Below are positions 17,341 through 25,643 of a stretch of DNA of 64,000 nt, piece after piece (within the stretch, counting starts at the first letter, position 1; every line of letters begins with the position of its first letter). The DNA lies in the NCBI GenBank assembly GCA_963703355.1, contig OY969813.1:3968001-4032000 (forward strand), written 5' to 3'. The notes under the pieces were generated by a model, which saw only the letters and a list, made by a program, of their open reading frames with translations, had not been told where the DNA came from and searched no databases. The DNA comes from Puia sp963703355 (GTDB lineage: Bacteria > Bacteroidota > Bacteroidia > Chitinophagales > Chitinophagaceae). Both the position numbers and the translations under genes were made by a program.

Positions 17341-18012
17341 ATGCTTCGTAAGAACTGGTGGAAAATACTGAGTATTATTTTTCTGCTTTATACAATTACA
17401 GCCGGGTTTTTAGGAGGTGTTCCCGCCAAACCGATTCTAAATGAAACCATACGCAACCTGTATTTTCATGTTGCCATGTGGATGGCGATGATGATCTTTT
17501 TTATCATATCCCTGGTGTATTCAATTAAATATTTAAGGCATAATAATGCGGTCTTTGACATTTATGCTGTTGAATTTGCCCGAACAGGTATTGTTTTTGG
17601 GTTAATGGGTTTAATTACGGGATCTGTATGGGCCAAATATGCCTGGGGCGCTTTCTGGAGTAATGATCCGAAACAACTGGGAGCTGCAATCGCACTGCTG
17701 ATTTACCTCGCTTATTTTGTTTTACGGAATTCTCTTACAGACACAGACAAGTCAGCTCGCATTAGTGCCGTCTACAACGTATTTGCTTTTTCGATGCTGT
17801 TTCCAACGATCTGGATAATACCGAGACTGGTGGAAAGTCTACATCCCGGTGGTATGGGTAATCCGGCATTTAATACCAAAGATATTGACAGCCGGATGCG
17901 GTTGATTTTTGATTTGGGCGCAATACCCGGCTGGACCTTGCTCGGTGTATGGATTTCCTCTCTCCGAATACGACTTAAACTTTTTTCTTTAAAACATGAG
18001 ATCCATGAATAA
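17341..18012 (+). CDS. ccmC: CcmC/CcsA-family cytochrome c biogenesis protein
   Basis: 223 residues with about six membrane helices. The conserved NETIRNLYFHVAMWMAM carries the His used for haem handling, and WAKYAWGAFWSNDPKQ is a diverged form of the Trp-rich WWD haem-binding segment. A second conserved His is in LVESLHPGG. CcmC delivers haem to CcmE in the periplasm. It overlaps the CcmD-like gene, supporting co-transcription. A CcsA-type assignment is the main alternative; the short length and neighbours favour CcmC. Confidence 0.85.
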   Translation: MLRKNWWKILSIIFLLYTITAGFLGGVPAKPILNETIRNLYFHVAMWMAMMIFFIISLVYSIKYLRHNNAVFDIYAVEFARTGIVFGLMGLITGSVWAKYAWGAFWSNDPKQLGAAIALLIYLAYFVLRNSLTDTDKSARISAVYNVFAFSMLFPTIWIIPRLVESLHPGGMGNPAFNTKDIDSRMRLIFDLGAIPGWTLLGVWISSLRIRLKLFSLKHEIHE

Positions 18013-18241
18013 GTTTGTCTTCCGTTTATTTTTAATATGGTGTGGTTTGACTACGGTGATTTTTGTGAGCGCCCAGGATACCCTTCAAAAAGAAAAACCT
18101 CAGATGGCCGAGCTCATGCGTTCCAACGGGAAAATCTATGTTGTGGTAGCTGTGTTGTTAATTATATTGGGAGGACTTTTCATCTATTTAATAAATCTCG
18201 ACCGTAAAATCAGCAGATTGGAAAAAAAAGCTAATATATAA
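18005..18241 (+). CDS. CcmD-like small membrane protein
   Basis: 78 residues from the ATG at 18005 (an ATG at 17996 would add three). A signal-like hydrophobic N-terminus (FVFRLFLIWCGLTTVIFVSA) is followed by a short periplasmic piece, a second hydrophobic helix (YVVVAVLLIILGGLFIYLI) and a charged tail RKISRLEKK. The single helix plus basic tail and the position right after ccmC match the CcmD-type proteins of Bacteroidota, which are longer than the proteobacterial form. CcmD helps release haem-loaded CcmE. Assignment rests mostly on context. Confidence 0.75.
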   Translation: MNKFVFRLFLIWCGLTTVIFVSAQDTLQKEKPQMAELMRSNGKIYVVVAVLLIILGGLFIYLINLDRKISRLEKKANI

Positions 18242-18275
18242 TTCAAAAACAATTCTCTTCATAAAATAACGATGT

Positions 18276-19694
18276 ATGGCTGCCAGGAATGAATATAAAT
18301 TTTTCGAAGCTGTAGAAAAAAGTTTCGACAAAGCAACACCATTTACAAATTGGGACCCCGGAATTCTGGAACAAATCAAACAGTGTAATGCGGTGTATCG
18401 TATGTACTTCCCCGTTAAAATCGGTGATAAGGTTGAGGTAATAAAAGCCTATCGGGTGCAACATTCACATCATAAAACGCCCTGTAAAGGGGGTATCAGG
18501 TTTGCACTTTCGGTGAACCTGGACGAAGTAATGGCTTTAGCCGCTTTGATGACTTACAAATGCGCGATTGTAAACGTTCCATTCGGCGGAGCAAAGGGCG
18601 GAATAGCCATTGACCCCAAAAAATACTCTGCTTATGATTTGGAAAAGATAACCCGACGATATACTTCGGAACTTATCAAAAAGAATTTTATCGGACCCGG
18701 CACCGATGTGCCAGCGCCGGATTATGGTACCGGGGAAAGAGAAATGGCATGGATTCTCGATACATATATGAGTATGCGTCCTGGAGAAATCGATGCACTG
18801 GGATGCGTTACCGGAAAACCCGTAACGCAAGGCGGAGTCCGGGGGAGAAAAGAAGCAACCGGTCTCGGTGTTTATTATGGAGTCCGTGAAGTGTGTCACA
18901 TTAAAGACGTTATGGACAGACTGGGTTTGCAAACGGGCGTGGAAGGAAAAAGGGTAGTGGTGCAAGGACTGGGAAATGTAGGATACCATGCCGCCAAATT
19001 TTTCAGGGAAGGAGGCGCTAAGGTTGTAGGCCTGGCAGAATTTGAAGGGGCGATAACAAATCCTGCGGGGCTCAATGAAGAAGAAGTATTTCAACATAGA
19101 AAAAAAACAGGATCAATACTCAATTTCCCGGGAGCTACCAATATTGAGAAATCTGTAGAATCATTGGAACTGGATTGTGACATTCTGATACCTGCGGCAT
19201 TGGAAAATGTGATTAATGAAAAAAATGCTCCACGTATAAAGGCAAAAATTATCGGCGAGGCGGCCAACGGACCCTTGACTCCCGAAGCGGATGAGGTTTT
19301 TATCAAAAAAGGAGTGCTGGTAATTCCCGATATGTATTTAAATGCCGGCGGAGTTACCGTTTCTTATTTTGAATGGCTGAAGAACCTGAGTCATGTTCGT
19401 TATGGTCGTATGGAAAAAAGATTCACAGAAAACCTCAATACACATATACTGGGTCAATTGGAAGAGTTAACCGGTAAAATTGTCCGCTCCAAAGAACGGG
19501 AATTCATCATGCATGGTCCTGAGGAAGCAGATCTTGTGTACAGTGGGCTCGAAGAAACGATGATTACGGCAACTCATGAAATAATGAACTGCTGGAAGAG
19601 CAATCCGTCGATCCCGGACATGCGCACAGCCGCATACGTAGTGGCTATCAACAAAGTTGGAACCTCCTATGCTGAATTAGGAATATTTCCTTAG
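18276..19694 (+). CDS. Glu/Leu/Phe/Val dehydrogenase (glutamate dehydrogenase type)
   Basis: 472 residues. N-terminal substrate domain with KGGIRFALSVNLDEVMALA, VPFGGAKGGI carrying catalytic Lys108 and FIGPGTDVPAPDYGTGERE; NAD(P)-binding domain with VQGLGNVGYHAAKFF. The substrate-pocket signature MYLNAGGVTVSYFEWLKN is typical of glutamate dehydrogenases. It interconverts glutamate and 2-oxoglutarate plus ammonia. It starts 34 bases after the CcmD-like gene and may be in the same transcript. Substrate choice (Glu versus branched amino acids) is by overall resemblance. Confidence 0.9.
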   Translation: MAARNEYKFFEAVEKSFDKATPFTNWDPGILEQIKQCNAVYRMYFPVKIGDKVEVIKAYRVQHSHHKTPCKGGIRFALSVNLDEVMALAALMTYKCAIVNVPFGGAKGGIAIDPKKYSAYDLEKITRRYTSELIKKNFIGPGTDVPAPDYGTGEREMAWILDTYMSMRPGEIDALGCVTGKPVTQGGVRGRKEATGLGVYYGVREVCHIKDVMDRLGLQTGVEGKRVVVQGLGNVGYHAAKFFREGGAKVVGLAEFEGAITNPAGLNEEEVFQHRKKTGSILNFPGATNIEKSVESLELDCDILIPAALENVINEKNAPRIKAKIIGEAANGPLTPEADEVFIKKGVLVIPDMYLNAGGVTVSYFEWLKNLSHVRYGRMEKRFTENLNTHILGQLEELTGKIVRSKEREFIMHGPEEADLVYSGLEETMITATHEIMNCWKSNPSIPDMRTAAYVVAINKVGTSYAELGIFP

Positions 19695-19699
19695 AAGGT

Positions 19700-19811
19700 C
19701 TAAAGCCTAAAGCTTAAAACTTCTTTTAGGGTTTGCGTTTTTTATCAATTACAAATTGATTTTCGACTGTAGGCTTATAAAGGTTTTACGCTTTAAGCTT
19801 TGGGCGTTTAG
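19700..19811. terminator. Long imperfect inverted repeat, likely bidirectional terminator
   Basis: The left arm 19700-19720 (CTAAAGCC...TTAAAAC) is closely complementary to the right arm 19783-19811 (GTTTTACGCTTTAAGC...TTTAG), with a smaller hairpin ATCAATT/AATTGAT inside at 19744-19761. A run of T follows on the plus strand (19813-19818). It lies between two convergent genes, so it probably ends both. Confidence 0.5.
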
Positions 19812-19816
19812 CTTTT

Positions 19817-20260
19817 TTATTCGTCGTATGAAGGCAACACGTTAATTTCTTCGAAATCCAGTACGGCTTTTTTATAAGCATGGCATTGTTGTCCATTGGT
19901 AACTACCAGGTATTTAACGGGAATAGCCAGATTATAATGAAGTGCCTGCCACAGCACGGTTTTATCAAGGGGTTTGTTCATCGCTTTGCATTCAATCATC
20001 ATCCATGGTTTCGCAGCTTTATCAAATACCAGTATATCAAATCGTTTGTTCATCTCGCCAAGTTTCATTTTTTTTTCTATTGCTATATAACTCGCAGGAT
20101 ATTTTTTTATCTGCAAAAGATATTGAACGAGGTTTTGTCTCACCCACTCCTCTTCAGTAAGCCGAACCCAAATTTTTCTCAATTCGTCAAAAATGAATTC
20201 CTTAGAAGATTCTTCTTCTTTGATTTTGAAAGCATAATGAGGGTAATAGATTTTAATCAT
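19817..20260 (-). CDS. HsdR N-terminal-type nuclease-fold protein (stand-alone)
   Basis: 147 residues. It resembles the N-terminal domain of type I restriction subunits (HSDR_N_2). The PD-(D/E)xK pattern is intact: Asp75 in RFDILVFD, Glu90 and Lys92 in MIECKAM. QALHYNLAIPVKYLVVTNG is the typical following block. There is no hsdM, hsdS or helicase near it, so it is not part of a restriction system here. Stand-alone proteins like this are common single genes in Bacteroidota; their job is not known to me. It is divergent from the AMP nucleosidase gene (74 bases apart). Confidence 0.85.
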   Translation of the reverse strand: MIKIYYPHYAFKIKEEESSKEFIFDELRKIWVRLTEEEWVRQNLVQYLLQIKKYPASYIAIEKKMKLGEMNKRFDILVFDKAAKPWMMIECKAMNKPLDKTVLWQALHYNLAIPVKYLVVTNGQQCHAYKKAVLDFEEINVLPSYDE

Positions 20261-20334
20261 ACCTCAACTATTTTGTAAATTACGGGATCTGGTCACACAG
20301 CAAATATTTTTAACATGAATCAAGAAATGAATTT

Positions 20335-21105
20335 ATGAAAACAAAAGAAGAAATTGTAAGTAACTGGCTTCCGAGATATACCGGAGAAAAACTTGAGAAT
20401 TTTGGTTCTTATATATTGCTTACAAATTTTTCTCATTATGTTCATTTGTTTGCTTCGATGCATAAGGTAAAGATAATTGGAGAAGACAAACCTATGCAAT
20501 GTGCAACTGCAGGGGACATCAGTATAATAAACTTCGGAATGGGAAGTCCTTCTGCTGCAACTATTATGGATTTGTTAAGTGCGGTTTCTCCAAAAGCAGC
20601 TTTGTTCCTCGGGAAATGCGGTGGCTTGAAAAAACGGAATAAACTTGGTGACCTGGTCCTGCCAATTGCCGCGATAAGGGGGGAAGGAACGTCCAACGAT
20701 TATTTTCCTGCGGAAGTACCTGCGTTACCGGCTTTTGCTTTGCAAAAGGCTATTTCAACTACCATTCGTGAATTTGGCGTGGACTATTGGACCGGAACTG
20801 TTTATACAACCAATAGAAGAGTTTGGGAACATGATGATGTTTTTAAAGAATATTTGAAACGTATACGGGCATACGCAGTGGATATGGAAACAGCTACTAT
20901 TTTTTCTGTTGGATTCTATAATAAAATTCCTACCGGCGCCCTCTTACTCGTAAGCGACCAGCCCATGATTCCGGACGGTGTAAAAACCGCTGAGAGTGAT
21001 CAGCGGGTAACGGGCGACTTTGTAGAAACGCATTTAAAAATTGGTATAGACTCTCTTAAACAACTCATAAACGGGGGAGTTACAGTGAGACACCTTCGCT
21101 TTTAA
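20335..21105 (+). CDS. amn: AMP nucleosidase (Bacteroidota short type)
   Basis: 256 residues, phosphorylase/nucleosidase fold. Recognised by INFGMGSPSAATIMDLL, FLGKCGGLK, the RGEGTSNDYFPAEVPALPAF segment, and YAVDMETATIFSVGF with the purine/ribose-binding Glu, then LLLVSDQPM. It splits AMP into adenine and ribose 5-phosphate. This short form lacks the regulatory N-terminal domain of E. coli Amn. The oligopeptide ABC gene starts 8 bases downstream, so the two are likely co-transcribed. Confidence 0.88.
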   Translation: MKTKEEIVSNWLPRYTGEKLENFGSYILLTNFSHYVHLFASMHKVKIIGEDKPMQCATAGDISIINFGMGSPSAATIMDLLSAVSPKAALFLGKCGGLKKRNKLGDLVLPIAAIRGEGTSNDYFPAEVPALPAFALQKAISTTIREFGVDYWTGTVYTTNRRVWEHDDVFKEYLKRIRAYAVDMETATIFSVGFYNKIPTGALLLVSDQPMIPDGVKTAESDQRVTGDFVETHLKIGIDSLKQLINGGVTVRHLRF

Positions 21106-21113
21106 TTTTACTC

Positions 21114-22844
21114 TTGCTTCCAATAATTCAAATAAAAAATTTAACAGTAGCATTTCCTGAAGTTGCAGGTCCTGTACTGGCGCTGGAGAATTTTTCGATG
21201 GAGGTGAACCGTGGTGAAATCATGGCAGTTGTGGGAGAATCCGGTTCAGGTAAATCCGTAATGTCACTTGCGCTCATGCAATTATTGAGTGAGTCAGCAC
21301 GAGTAAAGTCAGGCTCCGTGTTGTTTTCTGCCGGGGGGGAAACTTCAGTGGATTTACTTGGTTTAAATGAGAAGGAATTCCAGTCTTATAGGGGAGGCAA
21401 ACTGGCCATGATTTTCCAGGAACCCATGACTTCATTAAATCCGGTCATGACCTGTGGGGCTCAAATTTGCGAAGCGCTCAGGTTGCATAAAAAACTTCAT
21501 AACAAGGAGGCAAAGTCCGCCGCATTGATATTGCTTCGCAAAGTACGCATTGACGATCCCCAGCAGGTTTATAAAAAATATCCGTATCAATTAAGTGGTG
21601 GCCAAAAACAACGTGTAATGATCGCAATGGCCGTTAGTTGCAATCCTTCATTGCTGATTTGTGATGAACCGACTACTGCCCTTGACGTGATAGTTCAGAA
21701 GGCAATTCTGGATTTACTGAAAGATTTGTGTGTGTCTGAACACATGAGTATGATTTTTATTACCCATGATTTGGGACTTGTGGCAGATATAGCCGACCGG
21801 GCCCTGGTTTTGTTAAAGGGTCGTGTGGTTGAACAAGGGCTGGTCAGGGAACTTTTCTTGTATCCTAAAAGTGCTTATACAAAAAGTCTCCTGATGTGCC
21901 GACCGGCCTTGCATCTGAAAGGAAACAGATTGCCGGTCGTCTCCGATTTCATGGGAAGTGAAAATCATGACGGAATCAAATCTAAAGAGTCGCAAATTGT
22001 TGAAAAATCTGATACTGCGCAGATGAAAGGCACTGATAAAACCTCTTCCGAAATCTTGGTAAGTGTAAAGGGGTTGTATCTGAAATACGCGTCGGCCAGA
22101 AGTTTTATGGGCATAAAAAAAAATTGGGTCTTTGCGGTCAAAGACGTCAGTTTTGAAATTTTCAAAGGTGAAACCTTAGGAATAGTAGGAGCGTCTGGCT
22201 CTGGTAAAACTTCGCTCGGAAGGGCTCTTCTGGGTTTGGTCAAACCTTCAGATGGAAGTATTTCATATGGCGATGCCGATTTGCTCCATATGAGTAAAAA
22301 TGCCCTGCGTTCCTTTAGAAAAAATATTCAGATCGTATTCCAGGATCCATATTCTTCGTTAAACCCAAGACTCATGATCGGACCGGCGATATCAGAACCT
22401 ATTAAAATTCATGGGTCGCTGGACGTCGAGGAAAGAAAAAAGCAGGTAATTGAGTTATTAAAAAAAGTCGATTTAAAACCAGAGCATTTCAATCGTTACC
22501 CACACGCGTTCTCCGGCGGTCAAAGACAAAGAATTGTAATCGCGCGTGCGTTGTCTTTAAATCCTGGATTTGTAGTATTTGATGAATCAGTCTCTGCCCT
22601 GGACGTTAGTGTGCAGGCGCAGGTATTAAATCTCATAAACGATCTGAAACAAAAACTGGGGTTTACTGCAGTATTCATTTCCCACGACTTATCTGTAATA
22701 CGGTACTTATGCGATCGCGTGTTGGTTATGGAGAAAGGTAGTATAGTAGAGTCCGGAGAGGTAGAGTCTTTATACAAAAATCCGTCGACAGCATATACAA
22801 GATCACTTATTGACGCCATTCCTGGTAAAAGATTGAACATGTGA
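21114..22844 (+). CDS. Fused double ATP-binding protein of an oligopeptide-type ABC transporter (DppD-DppF / YejF-like)
   Basis: 576 residues with two complete ABC ATPase modules. Module 1: Walker A GESGSGKS, signature LSGGQKQR, Walker B LLICDEPTTALD. Module 2: GASGSGKT, FSGGQRQR, FVVFDESVSALD (Glu of Walker B kept as DES). The YPLYPKS-like C-terminal block after each module is typical of di/oligopeptide importers. Such proteins power uptake of peptides through inner-membrane permeases; none are encoded nearby. The start is a TTG at 21114, eight bases after amn; the first ATG would cut into the first module. The two modules are joined by a charged linker of ~50 residues. Confidence 0.88.
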   Translation: MLPIIQIKNLTVAFPEVAGPVLALENFSMEVNRGEIMAVVGESGSGKSVMSLALMQLLSESARVKSGSVLFSAGGETSVDLLGLNEKEFQSYRGGKLAMIFQEPMTSLNPVMTCGAQICEALRLHKKLHNKEAKSAALILLRKVRIDDPQQVYKKYPYQLSGGQKQRVMIAMAVSCNPSLLICDEPTTALDVIVQKAILDLLKDLCVSEHMSMIFITHDLGLVADIADRALVLLKGRVVEQGLVRELFLYPKSAYTKSLLMCRPALHLKGNRLPVVSDFMGSENHDGIKSKESQIVEKSDTAQMKGTDKTSSEILVSVKGLYLKYASARSFMGIKKNWVFAVKDVSFEIFKGETLGIVGASGSGKTSLGRALLGLVKPSDGSISYGDADLLHMSKNALRSFRKNIQIVFQDPYSSLNPRLMIGPAISEPIKIHGSLDVEERKKQVIELLKKVDLKPEHFNRYPHAFSGGQRQRIVIARALSLNPGFVVFDESVSALDVSVQAQVLNLINDLKQKLGFTAVFISHDLSVIRYLCDRVLVMEKGSIVESGEVESLYKNPSTAYTRSLIDAIPGKRLNM

Positions 22845-22922
22845 CTACTGGCCGGCACACAACCATAATTTGGAACTGAAACTTTAATCCGGGAATTTTA
22901 TTAAAAATTCGTAATTATTTAT

Positions 22923-22930
22923 TACCTTTG
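22923..22930 (+). promoter_or_regulatory. Bacteroidota -7 element before queA leader
   Basis: TACCTTTG, followed by CAC, is an exact TAnnTTTG match. It implies a leader of about 115 bases before the queA ATG. The -33 TTG is not seen at normal spacing. Confidence 0.5.
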
Positions 22931-22955
22931 CACACTTGTAAAATCATGCCGTAAC

Positions 22956-23057
22956 ATGACAGAATCGGGTGCCGTAAGACCTGGTCTGACCGACCAGATA
23001 TTCTCAGCTTCATTCGAATCATGTACCGGGAACTATTTAAAATTTCATACTGAATGA
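22956..23057 (+). CDS. Candidate 33-residue leader ORF overlapping queA start
   Basis: An ATG at 22956 opens a 33-codon frame (begins MTESGAVRPG, ends KFHTE) whose TGA stop overlaps the queA ATG as ATGA (23054-23057). It contains a perfect hairpin CTGGTC-TGACC-GACCAG at 22981-22997. It lies wholly downstream of the predicted promoter. The peptide has no known family; it could be a leader peptide coupled to queA translation or a chance frame. No Shine-Dalgarno is expected in this group, so start strength cannot be judged. Confidence 0.3.
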   Translation: MTESGAVRPGLTDQIFSASFESCTGNYLKFHTE

Positions 23058-24103
23058 AGCTTTCCCAGTTTAAATTCGACCTCCCCCTAAATCTGATCGC
23101 CCAACATCCCGCAAAAAGAAGAGAAGACAGTCGTATGATGGTTGTCCACCGCAAAACGGGACAAATAGAAAACAAGCATTTCCGTGATGTGATGGATTAT
23201 TTCGACGACAAAGACGTTTTTGTTGTTAACAATACAAAGGTATTTCCTGCCAGAATGTATGGCCGGAAAGAGAAAACGGGAGCCAAGATCGAAGTATTTC
23301 TGCTTAGGGAACTCAATAAGCCAAACAGGCTTTGGGATGTAATCGTTGATCCCGCAAGAAAAATAAGAGTTGGTAATAAATTGTACTTCGGCGACAACGA
23401 TGAACTGGTTGCTGAAGTCATAGACAATACGACAAGTCGGGGTCGTACCATCAGGTTTTTATGGGATGGTACAGATGATGAATTTCGACAGATGCTTGAG
23501 ATATTGGGAGAAACACCGTTACCAAAATATATAAAAAGAAAACCTGACGAAGAAGATAAAGAAAGATATCAGACTGTTTATGCGAAACATGAAGGTGCAG
23601 TTGCTGCTCCGACTGCGGGATTACATTTCAGTAAGGAACTTATTAAAAGACTTGAAATAAAAGGAATTCGTTTTGCAGAAGCTACATTACATACGGGCTT
23701 GGGTACATTCCGCCCTATTGAAGTAGAAGATCTCAGCAAACACAAAATGGACGCTGAATATTACAGGGTAGATGACGAAGCGTGTAAAATTGTAAACAAA
23801 GCACGTCTCGGAGGGCATCGCATTTGTTCGGTTGGTACCACAACAATGCGTGCACTTGAATCTTCGTTCACTGCGGAAAAACTTTTGAAGCCTTCGGAAG
23901 GTTGGACGAACACATTTATTCATCCGCCTTACCAATTTAATATCGCGGATGCATTAATTACTAATTTTCATCTGCCCAAGACCAGTCTCCTGATTATGGT
24001 TTGTGCTTTTGCTGGTTATGACCTCACGATGGAAGCATATAAAAGGGCTATTAAAGACAAATACCGTTTTTTCAGTTACGGCGATGCTATGTTGCTGGTT
24101 TAA
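23054..24103 (+). CDS. queA: S-adenosylmethionine:tRNA ribosyltransferase-isomerase
   Basis: 349 residues, the usual length. Canonical start MKLSQFKFDLPLNLIAQHPA, then VNNTKVFPARMYGRK, LGETPLPKYIKR, the highly conserved YQTVYAKHEGAVAAPTAGLH, and THAxx-like FRPIEVEDLSKHKMDAEYY with TNFHLPKTSLLIMVCAFAG at the end. QueA transfers and rearranges the ribose of SAM onto preQ1 at tRNA position 34 to make epoxyqueuosine. A small ORF overlaps its start by four bases. No other queuosine gene is nearby. Confidence 0.95.
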   Translation: MKLSQFKFDLPLNLIAQHPAKRREDSRMMVVHRKTGQIENKHFRDVMDYFDDKDVFVVNNTKVFPARMYGRKEKTGAKIEVFLLRELNKPNRLWDVIVDPARKIRVGNKLYFGDNDELVAEVIDNTTSRGRTIRFLWDGTDDEFRQMLEILGETPLPKYIKRKPDEEDKERYQTVYAKHEGAVAAPTAGLHFSKELIKRLEIKGIRFAEATLHTGLGTFRPIEVEDLSKHKMDAEYYRVDDEACKIVNKARLGGHRICSVGTTTMRALESSFTAEKLLKPSEGWTNTFIHPPYQFNIADALITNFHLPKTSLLIMVCAFAGYDLTMEAYKRAIKDKYRFFSYGDAMLLV

Positions 24104-24109
24104 TTTTAG

Positions 24110-24138
24110 AGGTCGCTTTAGGACGGACCTTTTGTTTT
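24110..24138 (+). terminator. Weak intrinsic terminator after queA
   Basis: AGGTC (24110-24114) and GACCT (24126-24130) form a short stem with an 11-base loop, followed by TTTTGTTTT. Short stem, so moderate support only. Confidence 0.35.
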
Positions 24139-24229
24139 GAATTAATTCTTTGTAATTTCAAAGTAGCAGGAATAACAATGTAGTAATTGCCCGATATTGG
24201 CGATCTGTTATTGTTTGCCAATAAAGATC

Positions 24230-25642
24230 ATGAAATTTGATTTCCCTAAAAAGATACGAAGCGGTTACCTGGCAGCATTTATTTTACTGCTACTCTGTTA
24301 TTTCCTTTCACTTTCCTCATTCGTTCAACTGAGAAAACAGAATAAGTGGGTTGGTCACACGAGAGAAGTGATTAATAAACTGGCCATCCTTAATTCCAAT
24401 TTAAAAGACGCTGAAATTAGTTGGAATGAATACATGCAAAAAAAGCAGGTAGCTTACCTGAAGGAATATGAAGAAAGTCAGGTCCTGGTCGATTCGGTTT
24501 TCCAGATCTTATCCTCGAGTGTAAACGACAACCCGGATGAAAAGAAAAGACTTGAATCGATGCACGACATTATTGTAAAGAAATACAATATACTCAATGA
24601 AGAACTTGGCATTTTGAACAGAAATCATTTTCAGATAAATGATTCCATACGTGTACGGGAACAATTGAATAACAGTCTTATCAATTCAATCGAACAGCTT
24701 TCTGATTCCATAACAGTTAATGAAAATAAATTACTCATTCAGAGAACCCAGAGAGTTGTTTTTTATAGTAAAATTGTTTTCTGGATCATCATTGGTGCGG
24801 GACTCGTATCCGGACTTCTGATCATTTATTCTCTTATTACTTTTAATATCGAAAGTCAGGCGAAGAAAAAAGCAACAAAACAGGCGGAATCGTATCACGA
24901 CCAACTCGAAAAAAGAGTTATTGAACTGGCTACAGCAAACAGAGAATTGCTGGAATTAAGAAGCCTGGAACGATTTACCAGCATGGGTAGGGTGGCTCGC
25001 GTTATTGCCCATGAAATCAGAAATCCATTGACGAATATCGATCTTTCAGCAGGTCATTTGGAAAACGACGATCTTACCATTGACGATAAAAAACTATTTC
25101 TGGAAATTATCTCGAGAAATTCCCGACGTATAAATGAACTTATCAATGAACTGCTTTCCGCTACAAAATTTACTGATCTTCAATATGAACAGATTCTTGC
25201 AAACGATCTGCTGGATGAATCATTAAAAGAAGCTATGGATCGCGCACAACTCAGCCAGGTGAGTATCGAAAAAAAATATTCAGGTGAAAAAATCTGGTTG
25301 AACGTTGATAGGAGCAGGATGAAAATTGCACTTCTTAATGTAATTGTAAATGCAATAGAAGCCATGTCGGGCGAAAATGGTAAACTTACTCTTGAAACAA
25401 GTCTGGAAGGAAATTATTGTATTATCACCATTCAGGACAATGGTAACGGTATGGATCAGGAGACGATATCCAAAATATTTGATCCGTATTTTACTTCCAA
25501 AGCGAATGGAAACGGTTTAGGGATGACCAATACTCAAAACATTATACTTAATCACAAGGGCAATATTGAAGTATTTAGTGATGAAGGCAAGGGCACATCA
25601 TTCATAATTACATTGAACGTGTTTAAAAAAAATTCAACCTAA
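24230..25642 (+). CDS. Membrane sensor histidine kinase
   Basis: 470 residues from MKFDFPKK; an earlier in-frame ATG (24197) would place unlike residues before the first membrane helix. TM1 ~13-33, a ~150-residue helical periplasmic sensor with coiled-coil character, TM2 ~182-204, then a coiled linker, a HisKA domain with His261 in VIAHEIRNPLTN, and a HATPase domain with N box NVIVNAIEAM, DNGNGM and a GNGLGMTNTQ glycine-rich lid. It should autophosphorylate on His261 and pass the phosphate to a response regulator; none is adjacent. The sensed signal is not evident. It converges on the next gene with a one-base gap. Confidence 0.93.
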   Translation: MKFDFPKKIRSGYLAAFILLLLCYFLSLSSFVQLRKQNKWVGHTREVINKLAILNSNLKDAEISWNEYMQKKQVAYLKEYEESQVLVDSVFQILSSSVNDNPDEKKRLESMHDIIVKKYNILNEELGILNRNHFQINDSIRVREQLNNSLINSIEQLSDSITVNENKLLIQRTQRVVFYSKIVFWIIIGAGLVSGLLIIYSLITFNIESQAKKKATKQAESYHDQLEKRVIELATANRELLELRSLERFTSMGRVARVIAHEIRNPLTNIDLSAGHLENDDLTIDDKKLFLEIISRNSRRINELINELLSATKFTDLQYEQILANDLLDESLKEAMDRAQLSQVSIEKKYSGEKIWLNVDRSRMKIALLNVIVNAIEAMSGENGKLTLETSLEGNYCIITIQDNGNGMDQETISKIFDPYFTSKANGNGLGMTNTQNIILNHKGNIEVFSDEGKGTSFIITLNVFKKNST

Positions 25643-25643
25643 A

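Noticed and set aside
18537..19097. 186-codon antisense frame in the glutamate dehydrogenase gene
   Set aside because: Shadow of a highly conserved gene; Cys/His/Ser/Phe-rich composition with no domain.
19817..20260. Type I restriction-modification locus
   Set aside because: Only a 147-residue N-terminal-type domain is present, without helicase, hsdM or hsdS.
22915..23175. 86-codon minus-strand frame over the queA leader
   Set aside because: Runs into queA coding sequence and across the promoter element; no protein-like features.
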